Positions 25,162 through 36,304 of a stretch of DNA of 64,000 nt are shown one piece after another. Position 1 is the stretch's first letter; each line of letters opens with the position of its first letter. Where the stretch lies: positions 34,524,243-34,588,242 of the forward strand of contig OZ017796.1 of assembly GCA_963969395.1 (NCBI GenBank), written 5' to 3'. A model generated the notes under the pieces. The model searched no databases and was not told where the DNA came from. It worked only from the letters and a program-made list of their open reading frames with translations. A program made the translations under genes and the position numbers. Source of the stretch: Pseudoscleropodium purum (Eukaryota; Streptophyta; Bryopsida; Hypnales; Brachytheciaceae).

Positions 25162-25374
25162 CGCAGCACCTCCCGCAGCAAGGTGGAAAGCATTCGACCG
25201 AAGATGGGAACACTGCAAAAGGACGAGAGAGTTGGGCAATTGGGGTGAGGAACTCGCGGTGATGGAGCGCTTTCGTGGTGGGGGCTTTCGGGAAGAGGCT
25301 CGTGTGACTGGCCACTCGAAATACACGAACTAAGATAATTGAGCTGTAAATTTCTTACAAGTTACTACACAAGG

Positions 25375-25570
25375 TAAGGTGGGCACCCCTAAATGCTCCA
25401 ATGACCCCAAAGTGCCATCACCACTCTATGTACATCTCCAAAAATGAATATGTACCTATGTGGAAGAAAAAATTTCAGAATATCTATCAAAAAAAATTTT
25501 GACCCTGCACAAGGTATCCAAATATTGCATTTTTAAGTGCACTGAAATCTCCTTGTAGTTGTCAAAAGAA
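25375..25570 (-). repeat. Dispersed repeat 'GATGTACACAAAGT', copy 4 (inverted)
   Basis: It contains CCATCACCACTCTATGTACA, TCTCCAAAAATGAATATGTA and GTGCACTGAAATCTCC in the order expected for the reverse complement of the 5085 copy. It starts next to GGTGGGCACCCC, the same end motif as at 5.0 and 9.1 kb. Confidence 0.7.
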
Positions 25571-25639
25571 GAATATCAAAATTTGACCAATCTAATAATA
25601 ATAAATATGCACAATAGGAGACTACCCACCTTGATGCCT

Positions 25640-26285
25640 AAATGACTCCAAGGCCTTTGGGGAGTTTATTGGAATTTGCTCTAAATTAAACAAGAGGTCA
25701 ACATTTTGATGAATTTAATCAATTTTCTTGAATTGTAACCGTACAAATTCAAAATAGATAAGTTAAATATCATGTGAAGAAAGAAAAAAAAAACATTATT
25801 TTTTGAATTAAAAGATCATAATGTTTGATCATAAGGGTGTTAAAATTGTGAAAGTGATTTGAAATCTTTCAATCTTCTTTTTGCATTTCAAATCTAAGAA
25901 ATTAGTAACTAAAAAATTTTGTAGGTTAAAGGACATAATATGTATAACTTCAATCAATTTATGGCTTCTCAAAATCTACTTTGCAATTTTCTAATTGAAT
26001 TTCTAATGTGATTTTTTTCCTAAGATTTAGTGTGTTTGAGGCTCATTTTCAAGAGCCTTTAATACTAAAAAATCAAAATTGCAATGGACACCCTTGCACA
26101 AAACTTTGAATAAAAAAAATCATAATCATTCGTTTTTACAATTGGATTTTTCATGCTAAAACTAGACTTCAAAAAGAGTTTAAAAAAAATATAAACTACT
26201 AAATACATTAATTTGATAAGGTTTTATTTAACTTCAAAGTATTATCAACACCAAAATTTGGTGCTTTGGACATTTAAGGATTAAC
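25640..26285 (+). repeat. Dispersed repeat group G, right copy
   Basis: It is collinear with 15300-16752 but shorter, and lacks the 191-bp insertion. It ends TTTAAGGATTAA at 26285; that TTAA is followed at once by CCCTGTG, so another TTAA-type element may start there. Confidence 0.7.
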
Positions 26286-26579
26286 CCTGTGATAAAAGCC
26301 CCTAAAATTGCAAGGTAGCAAAAAAACTCTAAAGTTTCAAAACTTTTATATTAACTAAGAATTTTTTTATCAAAATTTCAAACTTTTGAATATAAAATAG
26401 AAACTAAATTTATTGGTTTCTATTTTCTAAGTTTAAATTAGATAGATAAAACTTGAATATTTTAAAAACTTACAATTCAATTTGAATACATGAGTACGTC
26501 CTTTTAGCATATAGAAAAATTCTTCTAAATTTTGCATCATAATACATCTACATATTTTTGAAAGTTTGACTATTTACTA
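26286..26579. other. AT-rich spacer
   Basis: No gene or paired repeat is visible here. Confidence 0.4.
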
Positions 26580-27115
26580 TGATTACAACACAATATGGTA
26601 CTGGCCCCCTCCTTCTTGAAAAAATTATGGCTCTTGATCAAGAGATGCAAGCACTCTCTTAACCATTGATCTATGATTTTGCAAGGAAAAAAAACAAAGC
26701 ACACAAGCATTGTACCAAAAAGAAGCAATCAGCCTTGTTTCTAATTTCCTCTCCCCCCTCCTTTTTGGAAAACCCAAAGTTATTACATGGAAAACAATAA
26801 AATATCACCCCCCCCCTCAAGAAAAATTTACATCCATTGGATGCATATAGGAAATATAGATGCAGATACATATATGTATCCAAGTATAAAGATATATATA
26901 CTAATATACCATATGGATACAATTGCCATTCTAATTAATCCATACTAATTGTGTGGAATCCCACCCTCTCAAAATTATTAGAGTGGGTGAGGTGTGTGTA
27001 AAATTGGTAATAATAAAATTTTGATATTTAAATCAGCTAAAGGCAGTTGGAAATAATAATAAAAAATTGAGCCCATTATTGACAATTTGCTCACTATCTA
27101 TTGTGAGTATATACT
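26580..27115 (+). repeat. Direct repeat left of the P450 pseudogene
   Basis: It matches 30728-30925 (blocks such as GGTACTGGCCCCCTCCTTCT and GCAAGCACTCTC) and 32903-33215 (TTGGATGCATATAGGAAATA, GAGTGGGTGAGGTGTGTGT). The second copy is split by about 2 kb. A run of 19 C follows at 27121-27139. Confidence 0.8.
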
Positions 27116-27139
27116 ATTCTCCCCCCCCCCCCCCCCCCC

Positions 27140-27558
27140 TACTAGCCAAGTAGACCACTAATTCACATCTAATTTCTTTTTTTAATTTTTTAATTTAAAA
27201 AAACATGTGAAGTGTTCCTACAATGGTCCAAGTCGAAAAAAAAATTTAGAAAATTTTTTTTTAATGCAAATAAAAGTGCATATTTGTAACTCTATATTCT
27301 TTGTCAAAACAAAGATTTTAATATTTCATATATTAGAATTCCAAATATTCAAGATATAAGCCACACATATATAGGAACAAATGTGAATAAGAAACAATTT
27401 CATACTACAATGATCTTAAAAATGTCAATATGATTGTAATATAATTTTTAAAATGATATCATTGCATATCTATATATGTGTCTATACAAAAGTGTAATAC
27501 TTGCAAACAAATTTAAGACAATAACTTATATATAAATAGCTATTTCAAAGGAGGTAAT
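27140..27558. other. AT-rich 3' flank of the P450 pseudogene
   Basis: No gene or repeat pair is supported. Several ATATAT runs occur; nothing else stands out. Confidence 0.4.
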
Positions 27559-29392
27559 TTAAGGAATGGATAAGCGAGCCTTTGGAATGGCAATCAAAGG
27601 GTTAGCTTACACATGCCCAACTCCCTCACCCTTTGACATATCTAAATCTATAGATGGCAAGCCATTAGGAAGAGACCAATCAAAAGATTGCATAAAAGTT
27701 GCAACCATAATGTGAACCAATGTTGAAGCTAGCATGATGCTTGGACATTGTCTTTGCCCTGCTCCAAATGGTAAAACCTCAAAGTTTTTGCCTTCAACTT
27801 GCATATGAGCATGAGGCATTCCATCCAAAAATCTTTTAGGCTTAAAAGTTATAGGATCCTCCCATATCCTTGGATCTTGAGAAATTGTTGTAACATTTAC
27901 AAAAACCAATGTTTTTTCCGGTATGTCATACCTCCAAACCTTGCAAGGTTTATCACTCAAATGAGGAACTAATAGTGGGGATACAAGGTGAAGACGAATA
28001 TTTTCTTTGACAATGGCTTGTAAATACTTGAGGTTAGGAACATCCACATCTTCTACTCTTCGAGACTTGTCTACAATAGTGTCAAGCTCTAGTTACAACT
28101 TCTTCATCACAATAGGATTGTGAATGCATTCCACAATTGCCCATTCTATTGTATCAATAGTTGTATTTATACTTCTAGCAATAGCATCCTATTTTCCAAA
28201 AGAAAAGAAAAAATTTTAAATGTGTTATTAAAACCTATTCACAAGATGGACTTAAGAACTTGATATTGACAATATAATTTTAAAACTTTGACAAGAAAAT
28301 ATACTAACTTGAATGTGTGAATTTTGTCATATAATTTTCTAACAAACAAATCATCAACCTCAACCATGAAAATACTTTCAAGAGTCTTCTTTGTGACTAT
28401 CATTTGTTCTTTCACTTCTTAACTTTAAAAATTAAAATAATAAAGTCTTCGAATTAAAAATAAAATAAAATATAAAAGCTCTCAATAGCCTCTATTTTAG
28501 GAAAAAGGAATTGCAATCATACCTACAATGTACTACGAAAGTTGTCATTGGTGATGTCAACTTGCAATGTCTTGTCCTCCATTTGGTCTAAAAGGACACA
28601 TTAGAAGAATTTTAGGGGGTCTAGAAGCTTGTTTCGGGCCTGTTCCCCTATAGCTGTTCCCCACAATGAGAAGAACGGCCCGCTGTCAAAAAAAAAATTT
28701 CATAAAAAAAGATTAAAAAAAATTTAGTCTCCAAATGCAAAATATTTTTTTAAAATAAAAAATAATAATTTTGGTCAATGACATGGCAGGTCTTAGCCAC
28801 ATTAAACCACTACGCCAAACCTACTTCCTGCATTTGCAGGGTGTGATAACTTGTAGGCATCCAGAGGCCCCAAAAATCTTTTAATGTCTACCATATCTTT
28901 GACAAAAATGGAACCACTCTTCCATTGCACAACATGCTCAAATATGATTTGGGACATGAAAGCATCCATTCTCTTTTTTAACTCTCATAATTGTCTTTCA
29001 AGCTCAAAGATGTCCATCCACTTAAATATAGGTATGAAGTCTCCTGGATTTATAGTTTGAATACTTGTGGCCATGCCCAACAAAATCTTTCTAAAATTAT
29101 TCACAAGCTCAAGTTCTTGTTCATCATGTTTCTTCTCTAAAGTTGTTGCTATGAAACGCTTTTTGAAAATAATCCATGACATGATGTTAGTTATTGCTAA
29201 ATCAATGTGACTCTTAATTGACACCAATGTGACTCCATCATGAGGAATTACACCCATGACATGAGCAATTTCTTCTGTTCGTACATTTGTTGCTAGTTGA
29301 AGTTGTTTACTGGTGCTGAGTTGTCTATGTAGTATCTTCTTCAAGTGGAGCTTCACAAGTGAGTCTGATGTGAGGGCTATATCTGATACCAA
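27559..29392 (-). pseudogene. Cytochrome P450 (CYP71 clan) pseudogene
   Basis: Two exon remnants are clear: about 29392-28523 (interrupted by an insertion at about 28609-28876) and 28188-27559. Seen in order: a region like KQLQLATNVRTEEIAHVMGV, then NPGDFIPIFKWMDIFELERQ, LKKRMDAF, MEDKTLQVDITNDNFRST, the I-helix side NTTIDTIEWAIVE, the ExxR motif in KENIRLH, a PERF-type PKRF, and the heme loop FGAGQRQCPS, in which the usual final Gly is Ser. There are four in-frame stops: 28985-28987 (TGA), 28523-28525 (TAG at the exon end), 28093-28095 (TAA) and 27607-27609 (TAA, just before a normal C-terminus NPLIAIPKARL). There is also a likely 1-nt shift near 28590. The N-terminal anchor and Pro-rich hinge (about 100 aa) are missing. 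The intron 28189-28522 keeps GT..AG. It is clearly dead. Confidence 0.92.
28609..28876. mobile_element. About 270-bp non-autonomous element inserted in the P450 pseudogene
   Basis: The insertion breaks the P450 reading frame right after FVKDMVDI. Its ends are imperfect inverted repeats: TTTTAGGGGGTCTAGAAGC at the low-coordinate end, and TTTTTGGGGCCTCTGGATGC read inwards from the other end (about 15 of 20 alike). The interior is very AT-rich, with GGCCTGTTCCCC near one end and CTTGTAGGC near the other. Two relatives lie at about 61.4 and 62.9 kb. No clean target-site duplication was identified. Superfamily unknown. Confidence 0.65.
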
Positions 29393-30727
29393 GTATAGTC
29401 ACAATTATCAAAAAGTGATAAGTTCAAACAACAAAAATTGAAAAAGACAAAATGAAATGATTTTCAATTTAATTTCAAAAATGGATTTTCAAAATGCCTA
29501 GAGTTCTAAAAGTTAGAAGTACTTTAGATTGGAGATGTCAATCAAACAATTGAAATGGCATCGAGGTATGTACATCCATATCAACATGACCCCAAATGCA
29601 ACATCTATATTTGAATGAAGAAACATAAAAAACTAGATATTAATTACTCAAGATATGCATTATTAAATCATGAAAGTCTATGAAAACCTTTGGATTTTTT
29701 TAAAAACTTAAAGACATTATCTTGAAAATCTATAATTTATTCATGCATTGTCCATACAATGCATACTAAAGTGCGTTGCAATCCTCTTTTAGTTACCAAT
29801 AAGATTGAATAAAAATAATTCATGCTTAGAAATATGAACTATACCCATTTATCACTAGTGTTGATTACAGGTGCACATACCTGAATTTTTTTGAACTCGA
29901 TCATTCTAAGATTGCTTGGAAAGCAGAGGAGAGGAGAGAAGCATACACTCCAAGCTCCAGAAGGCATCATCATCATCGTCACCATGGCTGAGAAGAGTGA
30001 TGGTCAAGTTTGAAGGCAAGTCTGAACAAGGAATGTTCGGGATGTGAACTCAGAATCTGCAGTTACAGGACTTTAGTCTGACTGGCTAGCTCAAATTGGG
30101 CTGCAAGTGCACGATTTTCCCTCAAACAATATGTGACTGAGACAATATGCTAATGGAACTGCACATTGGCTCCGTCCCCGGTAGTGAAGGTGCACAAATT
30201 CAAGTAACGTAAGGTAGAGCCACACCCAATGGTGTCCCTGTATCCAATGGCGTCCCTTTCTGGGAGAGGAGAGTCATTCTGAAATGCAAATCTAGGTGAA
30301 TCATACATGGAGTGGCTTATCATGTTAGTCAACAATGAAAAAAAGGGCTGTTTGATATGTCTACATTTATGTTTTGAAATGAATCCCATTCCTAGAAAGG
30401 AACGCCATTGGGTATGGAGACACTTTCGGTGGCCCCATATCTTAGAATATACATAGACAAGAAAAATGTGCCAAACGTGTCAGATTCCACAGCGTGATGA
30501 TCCTGATCTTTGAAATTGGACAAGAAAAATGTGTCAGATTTCTGAACATAGTTAATTCAAGTGGACAAGAATAATGTGTCAGATTCCATAACCTGATCTT
30601 TTGAAATTGGTTTCTGAGTTCAACCTTGTTGCAGGAATGTGATGCTAGAATGTGACCCATTGAACATTAGTATTACTGGGCCCATTCATTGGATTTCATG
30701 AGTTTGCATCTGTACTGTGTACTATGT
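29393..30727. repeat. Upstream flank of the P450 relic with hairpin and tandem repeats
   Basis: No P450 N-terminal exon could be found. Inverted copies of CCAATGGCGTCCCTTTCTGG stand at 30229-30272 and 30389-30426. Three direct copies of GGACAAGAAAAATGTG follow at about 30458, 30520 and 30560. A short plus ORF (MAEKSDGQV, ATG at about 29983) has a good start context but stops at once. Confidence 0.5.
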
Positions 30728-30925
30728 ACTGTGATTACATCACCATATGGTGCCAGTCCCCCCTTCTTGAAAAAATTGTAGCCATTGATCAGCAAATGCA
30801 AGCACTCTCCCAGCCGTTGATCCATGATTTTGCGGGGAAAGAAACACAGCATTTAAGCAATGTACCGAAAAGAGGCAATCAACCCTGTCTCCAATTTCCT
30901 CTCTCCCCCTTTTTTGGAAAACTAA
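30728..30925 (+). repeat. Direct repeat right of the P450 pseudogene, part 1
   Basis: It is the counterpart of 26580-26770 at roughly 80% identity by eye. The two ORFs on opposite strands here are repeat-derived. Confidence 0.8.
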
Positions 30926-31068
30926 GGTAGGAGGCTCATAGTGCATCCACTTAAGCAAAATCAGCCCTATTTGGACCTGATTTGTTGCTCAAATTTTTTT
31001 CCTTCTATTTTTCATTAGAAGAGGAGTGTCAGACAGTGCTCTCTTGAAATTTGCAGTAATTTCGGAGT

Positions 31069-32028
31069 TTAACCTCTCAAGGCCCCATGCCTTTTTGGAT
31101 TAAAAAACATAGTAGCTTTTGAAGTGCTATAAATGTAAATGTGACAAAATTATATAGATCTTAACTATACAATCATGTAGTACGCATGTTATAGATGGTA
31201 TGGATCAAATTTGAAGTCATTTGACCATGTAGATTGAGAGATTATAATATTTTAGTGTTGAAAAAGAATGCTGAAATTTTCCTAAAATTTGAAGATAAAA
31301 TTTGAATTCTGAACCTTCTCAAATGAAAAAACTTTAAACTACAAAGTGCTTGAAAATCAGCATATAAATACATTGGTAAAAAAAATCATTTGATTGACTC
31401 ATTGTATCTACAAAATGGCTTTGAAATGTCAAGAAAAGTTGCCAAGAATTACATTCAAGGCTGAACCTCTTTCTACTAAAATGCTTCTTAGTCACTCATT
31501 ATTTCTTGGATTGATATGAAATTTTATTGACACAAACTAGACTAGTATGTGCAACTTTCCCAAGAAGAATTAATGAAAATGGGCATTGTATGAAGAAGAA
31601 ATATGACGCCAAAGTTCACTATAATGAAAAACTATTAGGATTTTAAACTTCGAATTGCTCCCAAACATTCAAAACAACCTAGATTGATATGAAAATTTTA
31701 CCACAAGAACTAGACTTCAAGGGGAATATAATCCAACAAATTTTACGTAAAAAAAACTCTGTATGAAGGAGATACAAGCCCCCAAAGTTGCAGCCATCAA
31801 GTGCAGTTTTGTGAACCCAAATTATACTTGTGAGCTTCGATTGGATTTCAAGAAACTAATTAATCTTGGATTGATCTGAAAATTTTACCACATAAACTAG
31901 AAAAGTATTTTCAACTTCTCCAACAAGTTTTATTGGATTTGGACATTAAATGAAAAAGTTACATTACTTTGAATTGGACTCAAACTATGTGAGGCTACTT
32001 CTGAGCCCCTTGGGTGTTGAGGGATTAA
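31069..32028 (+). mobile_element. TTAA-type element group C, 960 bp
   Basis: It starts TTAACCTCTCAAGGCC and ends GTTGAGGGATTAA. The interior is homologous along its length to 47064-48040 (TAGCTTTTGAAGTGCTATAA; TTGGATTGATATGAAATTTT and similar). It has no ORF of note and interrupts the right-hand direct repeat of the P450 region. Confidence 0.85.
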
Positions 32029-32902
32029 ATTAGTAGTGAATTTTGAAAATACAAGTTATGTAGGTTGTTAAAAAAGCTCATAGACTACATAAGTAATGAA
32101 TGAAGATGTGTTAAAATGAGCACATAATTCCTAATTTTGATTAAAATGATGCTTAAAAAGCTCACAATAGTTCAAAATGCGTTCATTGCTACTTTTTAAT
32201 TCACATATATGCATTGAAAGCCTTCAACATTACTGTCAGAACATGAATGAATAACTACTCCAATAAGTGTACGACAGTTCTGCATGTCATTATTAGCAAC
32301 TTATGTTTTATGAAAAACTACACTTTCTACTCAATCCTTTCAAACAATTGAATCCTAAAAGCAAGCATAAATGATTGTAATATTTCAATAAAGACAATTT
32401 GTTCCATTTCAATTACTACGTGCACTCTTTTGGGCCCTTTTCTACGGACAATTCTTAATGCCCACACTATTTTTGAGCCTCCTACCATAGGAACCATTAA
32501 GGTAGAAGCACCAATTACCAACCATGCCCAGTATCCAATATGAAAGGGTTGGTAATTCTAACCTTAGGCTAGATCTATCGATTCTAAAGCTTGAAATTTG
32601 TTTTTTCTATCGTTTGCAAGTTTGCAAACATTAAAGTTATTATACATTACCTATAGTAATGAGCAAGAAAATACTGTCTAGAATGATCGGAATTAGAAGA
32701 CACTAGACATTGCTTATATGTCAAGACTTCTTTTGCCTCCCAAAATGCACTATAATTTCAATTTTCTAAATAAAAATTTGAAAATTTAGCAATCTTTATA
32801 TTTCTTATTTTCCTACATGGGTTTAGGGTCCACCAATTCATACTACACAAAATCTGCTCTCAAATTGCTTATTTGATTGGTTATTGGTGCTTCCACCTAA
32901 GA
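32029..32902. other. AT-rich spacer
   Basis: No gene is supported; one 64-aa minus ORF (32327-32521) has no recognisable product. Confidence 0.4.
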
Positions 32903-33215
32903 TAAAAAACAATGAAATATCACCCCGTCAAACAAAATTTACAATTGTTGGATGCATATACGAAATATAAATGCAGATACATATATATATATACAAGTAT
33001 AAAGATACACATATTAATATATCATATGGATATGGCTATCATTCTGATTAACCCATATTAATTGTATGAAATTCCACCCTCTCAAAATTATAAGAGTGGG
33101 TGAGGTGTGTGTGCAAAATGAATAATAGTAAAATGTTAATATTTAAGTCAGCTAAAGGTAGTTAGAAATAATTAAAAAATTTTGAGCCCATTGATAGTTT
33201 GTTCACTATCTATTG
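32903..33215 (+). repeat. Direct repeat right of the P450 pseudogene, part 2
   Basis: It is the counterpart of 26790-27115: same order of AACAATGAAATATCACC, TTGGATGCATATACGAAATA, ATTCCACCCTCTCAAAATTA and TTCACTATCTATTGTGA. Confidence 0.85.
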
Positions 33216-34559
33216 TGAATATCCTAGCCCAAAGATCCTTACATGCAAAAATTAAATGTGCTTTTATCTAAATTTTAGGGCCTTTGAAAAATACTCATAA
33301 TTTGCATCTAATTAAAAGTTTTTAACTAATAAAGTAAATGAAAATTGTGAAACTTGAGTTAAAATGAATCCAATTTTTTTTTCTAAGAAATTGTTCACAT
33401 TTTTTACAAAACAAGAAGCTCCATAAGTTACACATTACAATTCCAAATGTAATGAATCAAAGTTTTCCATATAGACAAAAATCATAATCTAAAAGAAACT
33501 AATTTTCAGATTTTTTATTTCAAATTTTTTGGGTTTTTTTTGGTTGCCCAATGAATTCCTTCATATGCTTAGGGTGGCATAACTTTTGTTTCTAAGCATT
33601 TGTTGAAACAAAAATTTCATTTCCAAAAAGTTGATGTTTTTTTTAATATTAAAAAAATACAAAAAATCACACCAAAATTGAGATCGTAGAAACTTGTCTA
33701 AACCTTTAAATTTCTTCAAACAAGGAACTTTGAATTTTAGGAGTTAATTATAAAAGTAGTATTCACCTTTATAGATTTTAAAAGTAAAAAATAAAACAAA
33801 TTAATTTGATTTAAATATGAACTAATTGGAAATAATCCTAAGCTTTGATAATGAACTTTTTAAGATGTTGACATAGTTTAAACATAGTTCAAATTGTAAA
33901 GTAGTTATTACCTCTTTTGAGCACATTGTGATAAAGTGTCATAATGTGTTCAATTTTTTATATTCAATTTAACCCTAAATCCACCCCACTTCTTCAAAAA
34001 AATTGATTTAAATTGAATTCATTTCATTATCCCACCTCCATTCCAATTGTATTTGTAATTTTAGTGTGGCATTTTGTGTGGCATTTGACATGGGATATGA
34101 AATGAATGCCATATCCATATTTGTATTCAATTTTGTATCCACATCCAATTTGTATTCATAGTTTGTATCCATATAAATACAATATTCGTAGTTTGTATCT
34201 ATATTCATATCCATACTACTATAGTATCTTTAGTTAATTACTATGTATCCATACCAATATATTATTCATAATTTGTACCTGTATCTTACATTCCATTATA
34301 TCCTAAGTTTTTTTTGAAGATCAATGGCATTGGAGGGACGGTTCTTAAAACAAAGATTAACAACCCTAGATATTATAAAACCTGAGAAAGTGTGGTTAAT
34401 TGGAAAGCCAAGTTGATTTGCCTCTTTTCAGTATGTTTGTGACAAAAAGATAAGTTTAATCACCATTTTAAGTTTAAGTTGTAATTTATGACATCCATCT
34501 TTTAAAATAAACTACTCAAATTAATCAAAAAGATGATTTAGAAACTCTATTTGTACTTA
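33216..34559. other. AT-rich spacer with TATCCAT-rich stretch
   Basis: Between about 34090 and 34280, words like GTATCCATA recur irregularly (degenerate repeat); the 68-aa minus ORF across it (YEY/DTN repeats) follows from this. No gene is seen. Confidence 0.45.
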
Positions 34560-35492
34560 TTAACCCTTGAAGGACCAAGCTGCATTTTTTGGCAACTTAG
34601 CAAATTTGGGCAATTCACTACAAATGGATTTTTCATTTTTTTATTCTAAATTTTTCACAAAACATGTGCCCTAGTAGGGTTGACAGGACGGTCGGACGTC
34701 CGAACGCGGACGCTGTGTCCGTAGCGTCCACTGACATTCGCGGTCCACCTGTCCGCCCCGTCCGCCTTCCGATGGCGGGAGGGACGCTGTGTCTGTTGGT
34801 GTCCGGGTTACGGACACTATTTTGGGGCGGACGTACTGATTTGTCAACCCTATGCCCTAGGGAGTAGCTTTAAGGCCTAATAATTTTCGTAACTCCTAAC
34901 TACATAGTCAAAAAGTTATTGCATGATGTGTGATTTTCATTGTTCAACAGGGAGACCAAGCACCTCAAAAAACTTCTTTAAAAATCATTTTTTTAAAATG
35001 AAAAATTTGAATTTGGTTCTTTAGAATTATATAAGAGTGGGAAGCTTTGAATCCTTCCATTTTGATTAATGAGATGAAAGTTATGAGGAATTTTAGTTTG
35101 TTGATAGGTATGGAGTCTTTGAAAACCATACCTACCTGCAAACTAAAACTCCTCATAACTTTCATCTCATTAATCAAAATGGAATGATTCAAAGCTTCCC
35201 ACTCTTATATAAACCTAAAGAACCAAATTCAAATTTTTCTTTTTTTTGAAATAATTTTTAAAGAAGTTTTTTGAGCTACTCGGTTTGCTCGTTGAGCAAT
35301 GAAAATCACATATCATGCAATAACTTTTTGACCATGTAGTCAAAAGTTACAAAAATTATGAGGCCTTGAAGCTACTCCTTGGGCACACGTTTTGTGAAAA
35401 TTTCAATACAAAAAAATAAAAACTCCATTTGTAGTGAATTGCCCAAATTTGCTATGTTGCCAAAAATTGTAGCTTGGTCCTTTAGGGGTTAA
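34560..35492. mobile_element. TTAA-type snap-back element (group A), with nested hAT MITE
   Basis: The ends are TTAACCCTTGAAGGACCAAG and, inverted, TTAACCCCTAAAGGACCAAG. The arms of about 370 bp meet near 35113. The left arm holds the hAT MITE 34675-34852. Without it, the arms match those of 12013-12753. Confidence 0.92.
34675..34852. mobile_element. GC-rich hAT-type MITE, 178 bp, 8-bp TSD
   Basis: Perfect 11-bp terminal inverted repeats (TAGGGTTGACA) are flanked by a perfect 8-bp duplication TGCCCTAG (34667-34674 and 34853-34860). An 8-bp duplication and a TAGGG start are typical of hAT elements. The interior is strongly GC-rich and repeats the GGACG motif, including two copies of GGACGCTGTGTC. 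It is nested in a snap-back TTAA element, so it is the younger of the two. A 67-aa ORF across it is by chance. Confidence 0.92.
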
Positions 35493-35969
35493 ATTCATTA
35501 GCTCTATTTGTATCCAACCTCTTGAAACATAATGGAGTGATAATGAGATTACAAAAAGTTGAATCTAGAATTTACACATATACCTATACCTTGAATTCAT
35601 TATAAAATAATGGATATGATATTACATAAGTTGACTACCATAGTCAACTACGATAGTTATAATATCCCTTCAACATCAAATTAATTTTTTATTTAATGTC
35701 ATCTTTAGAAAGAGGGGCAAAATATTCTTGAATGAAGTGTTTGTTTTATTCCATCACTACACTAAAATTGGTAAATAGTGTTGGCTACACTAATTGTCAA
35801 CAATAATACTAATTGCAATTTACAAGGTTAGTGTTAGAACATTATTTACTCATTCTAACACTATTTTAGCTCTATAGTAAAATTTGGTCATTTCAACATT
35901 TTTACAAGAATGCATTTAGTATTAAATGGGAACAAAATATAGAAGTTGGAATGGTGGGGAAAAAGTGAT

Positions 35970-36090
35970 GTATGAAATGTTGAAATAGACAATGAAATGC
36001 GGAAATAAACAATGAAATGTTGAAATATACAATGAAATGTTGAAATAAACAATGAAATGTTGAAATAAGCAATAAAGTGCTAAAATGCTA
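35970..36090. repeat. Subterminal tandem repeat, about 22-bp unit, five copies
   Basis: Units of the form AACAATGAAATGTTGAAATA repeat five times with small changes just inside the low-coordinate end of the pogo-like element. Subterminal arrays of this kind often bind transposase; that role is inferred. Confidence 0.75.
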
Positions 36091-36304
36091 AAAAAAGTTA
36101 TAGTGTATGTATAAGTTGCTAAATATAGCAACAACCAAAAACACAATATAATAATCTTGGCTATAGGCCAAAAATTTGAGGAAAAAAATAGTAAAATGTC
36201 AAAAAGGATTTGAAAATTGCACTATTGAAATTGGGTAGTTCTTGCCCTTGGAAGTATTACAAATGTTTAGCAATTATCTCTTGTGGAAACAATTATTCTA
36301 CACT

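Noticed and set aside
26580..33215. The direct repeats around the P450 relic as LTRs of a retrotransposon
   Set aside because: They lack TG..CA ends, primer-binding site and polypurine tract, and no gag or pol sequence lies between them.
34664..34867. 67-aa Arg/Pro-rich ORF as a gene
   Set aside because: It coincides with the hAT MITE from one target duplication to the other.
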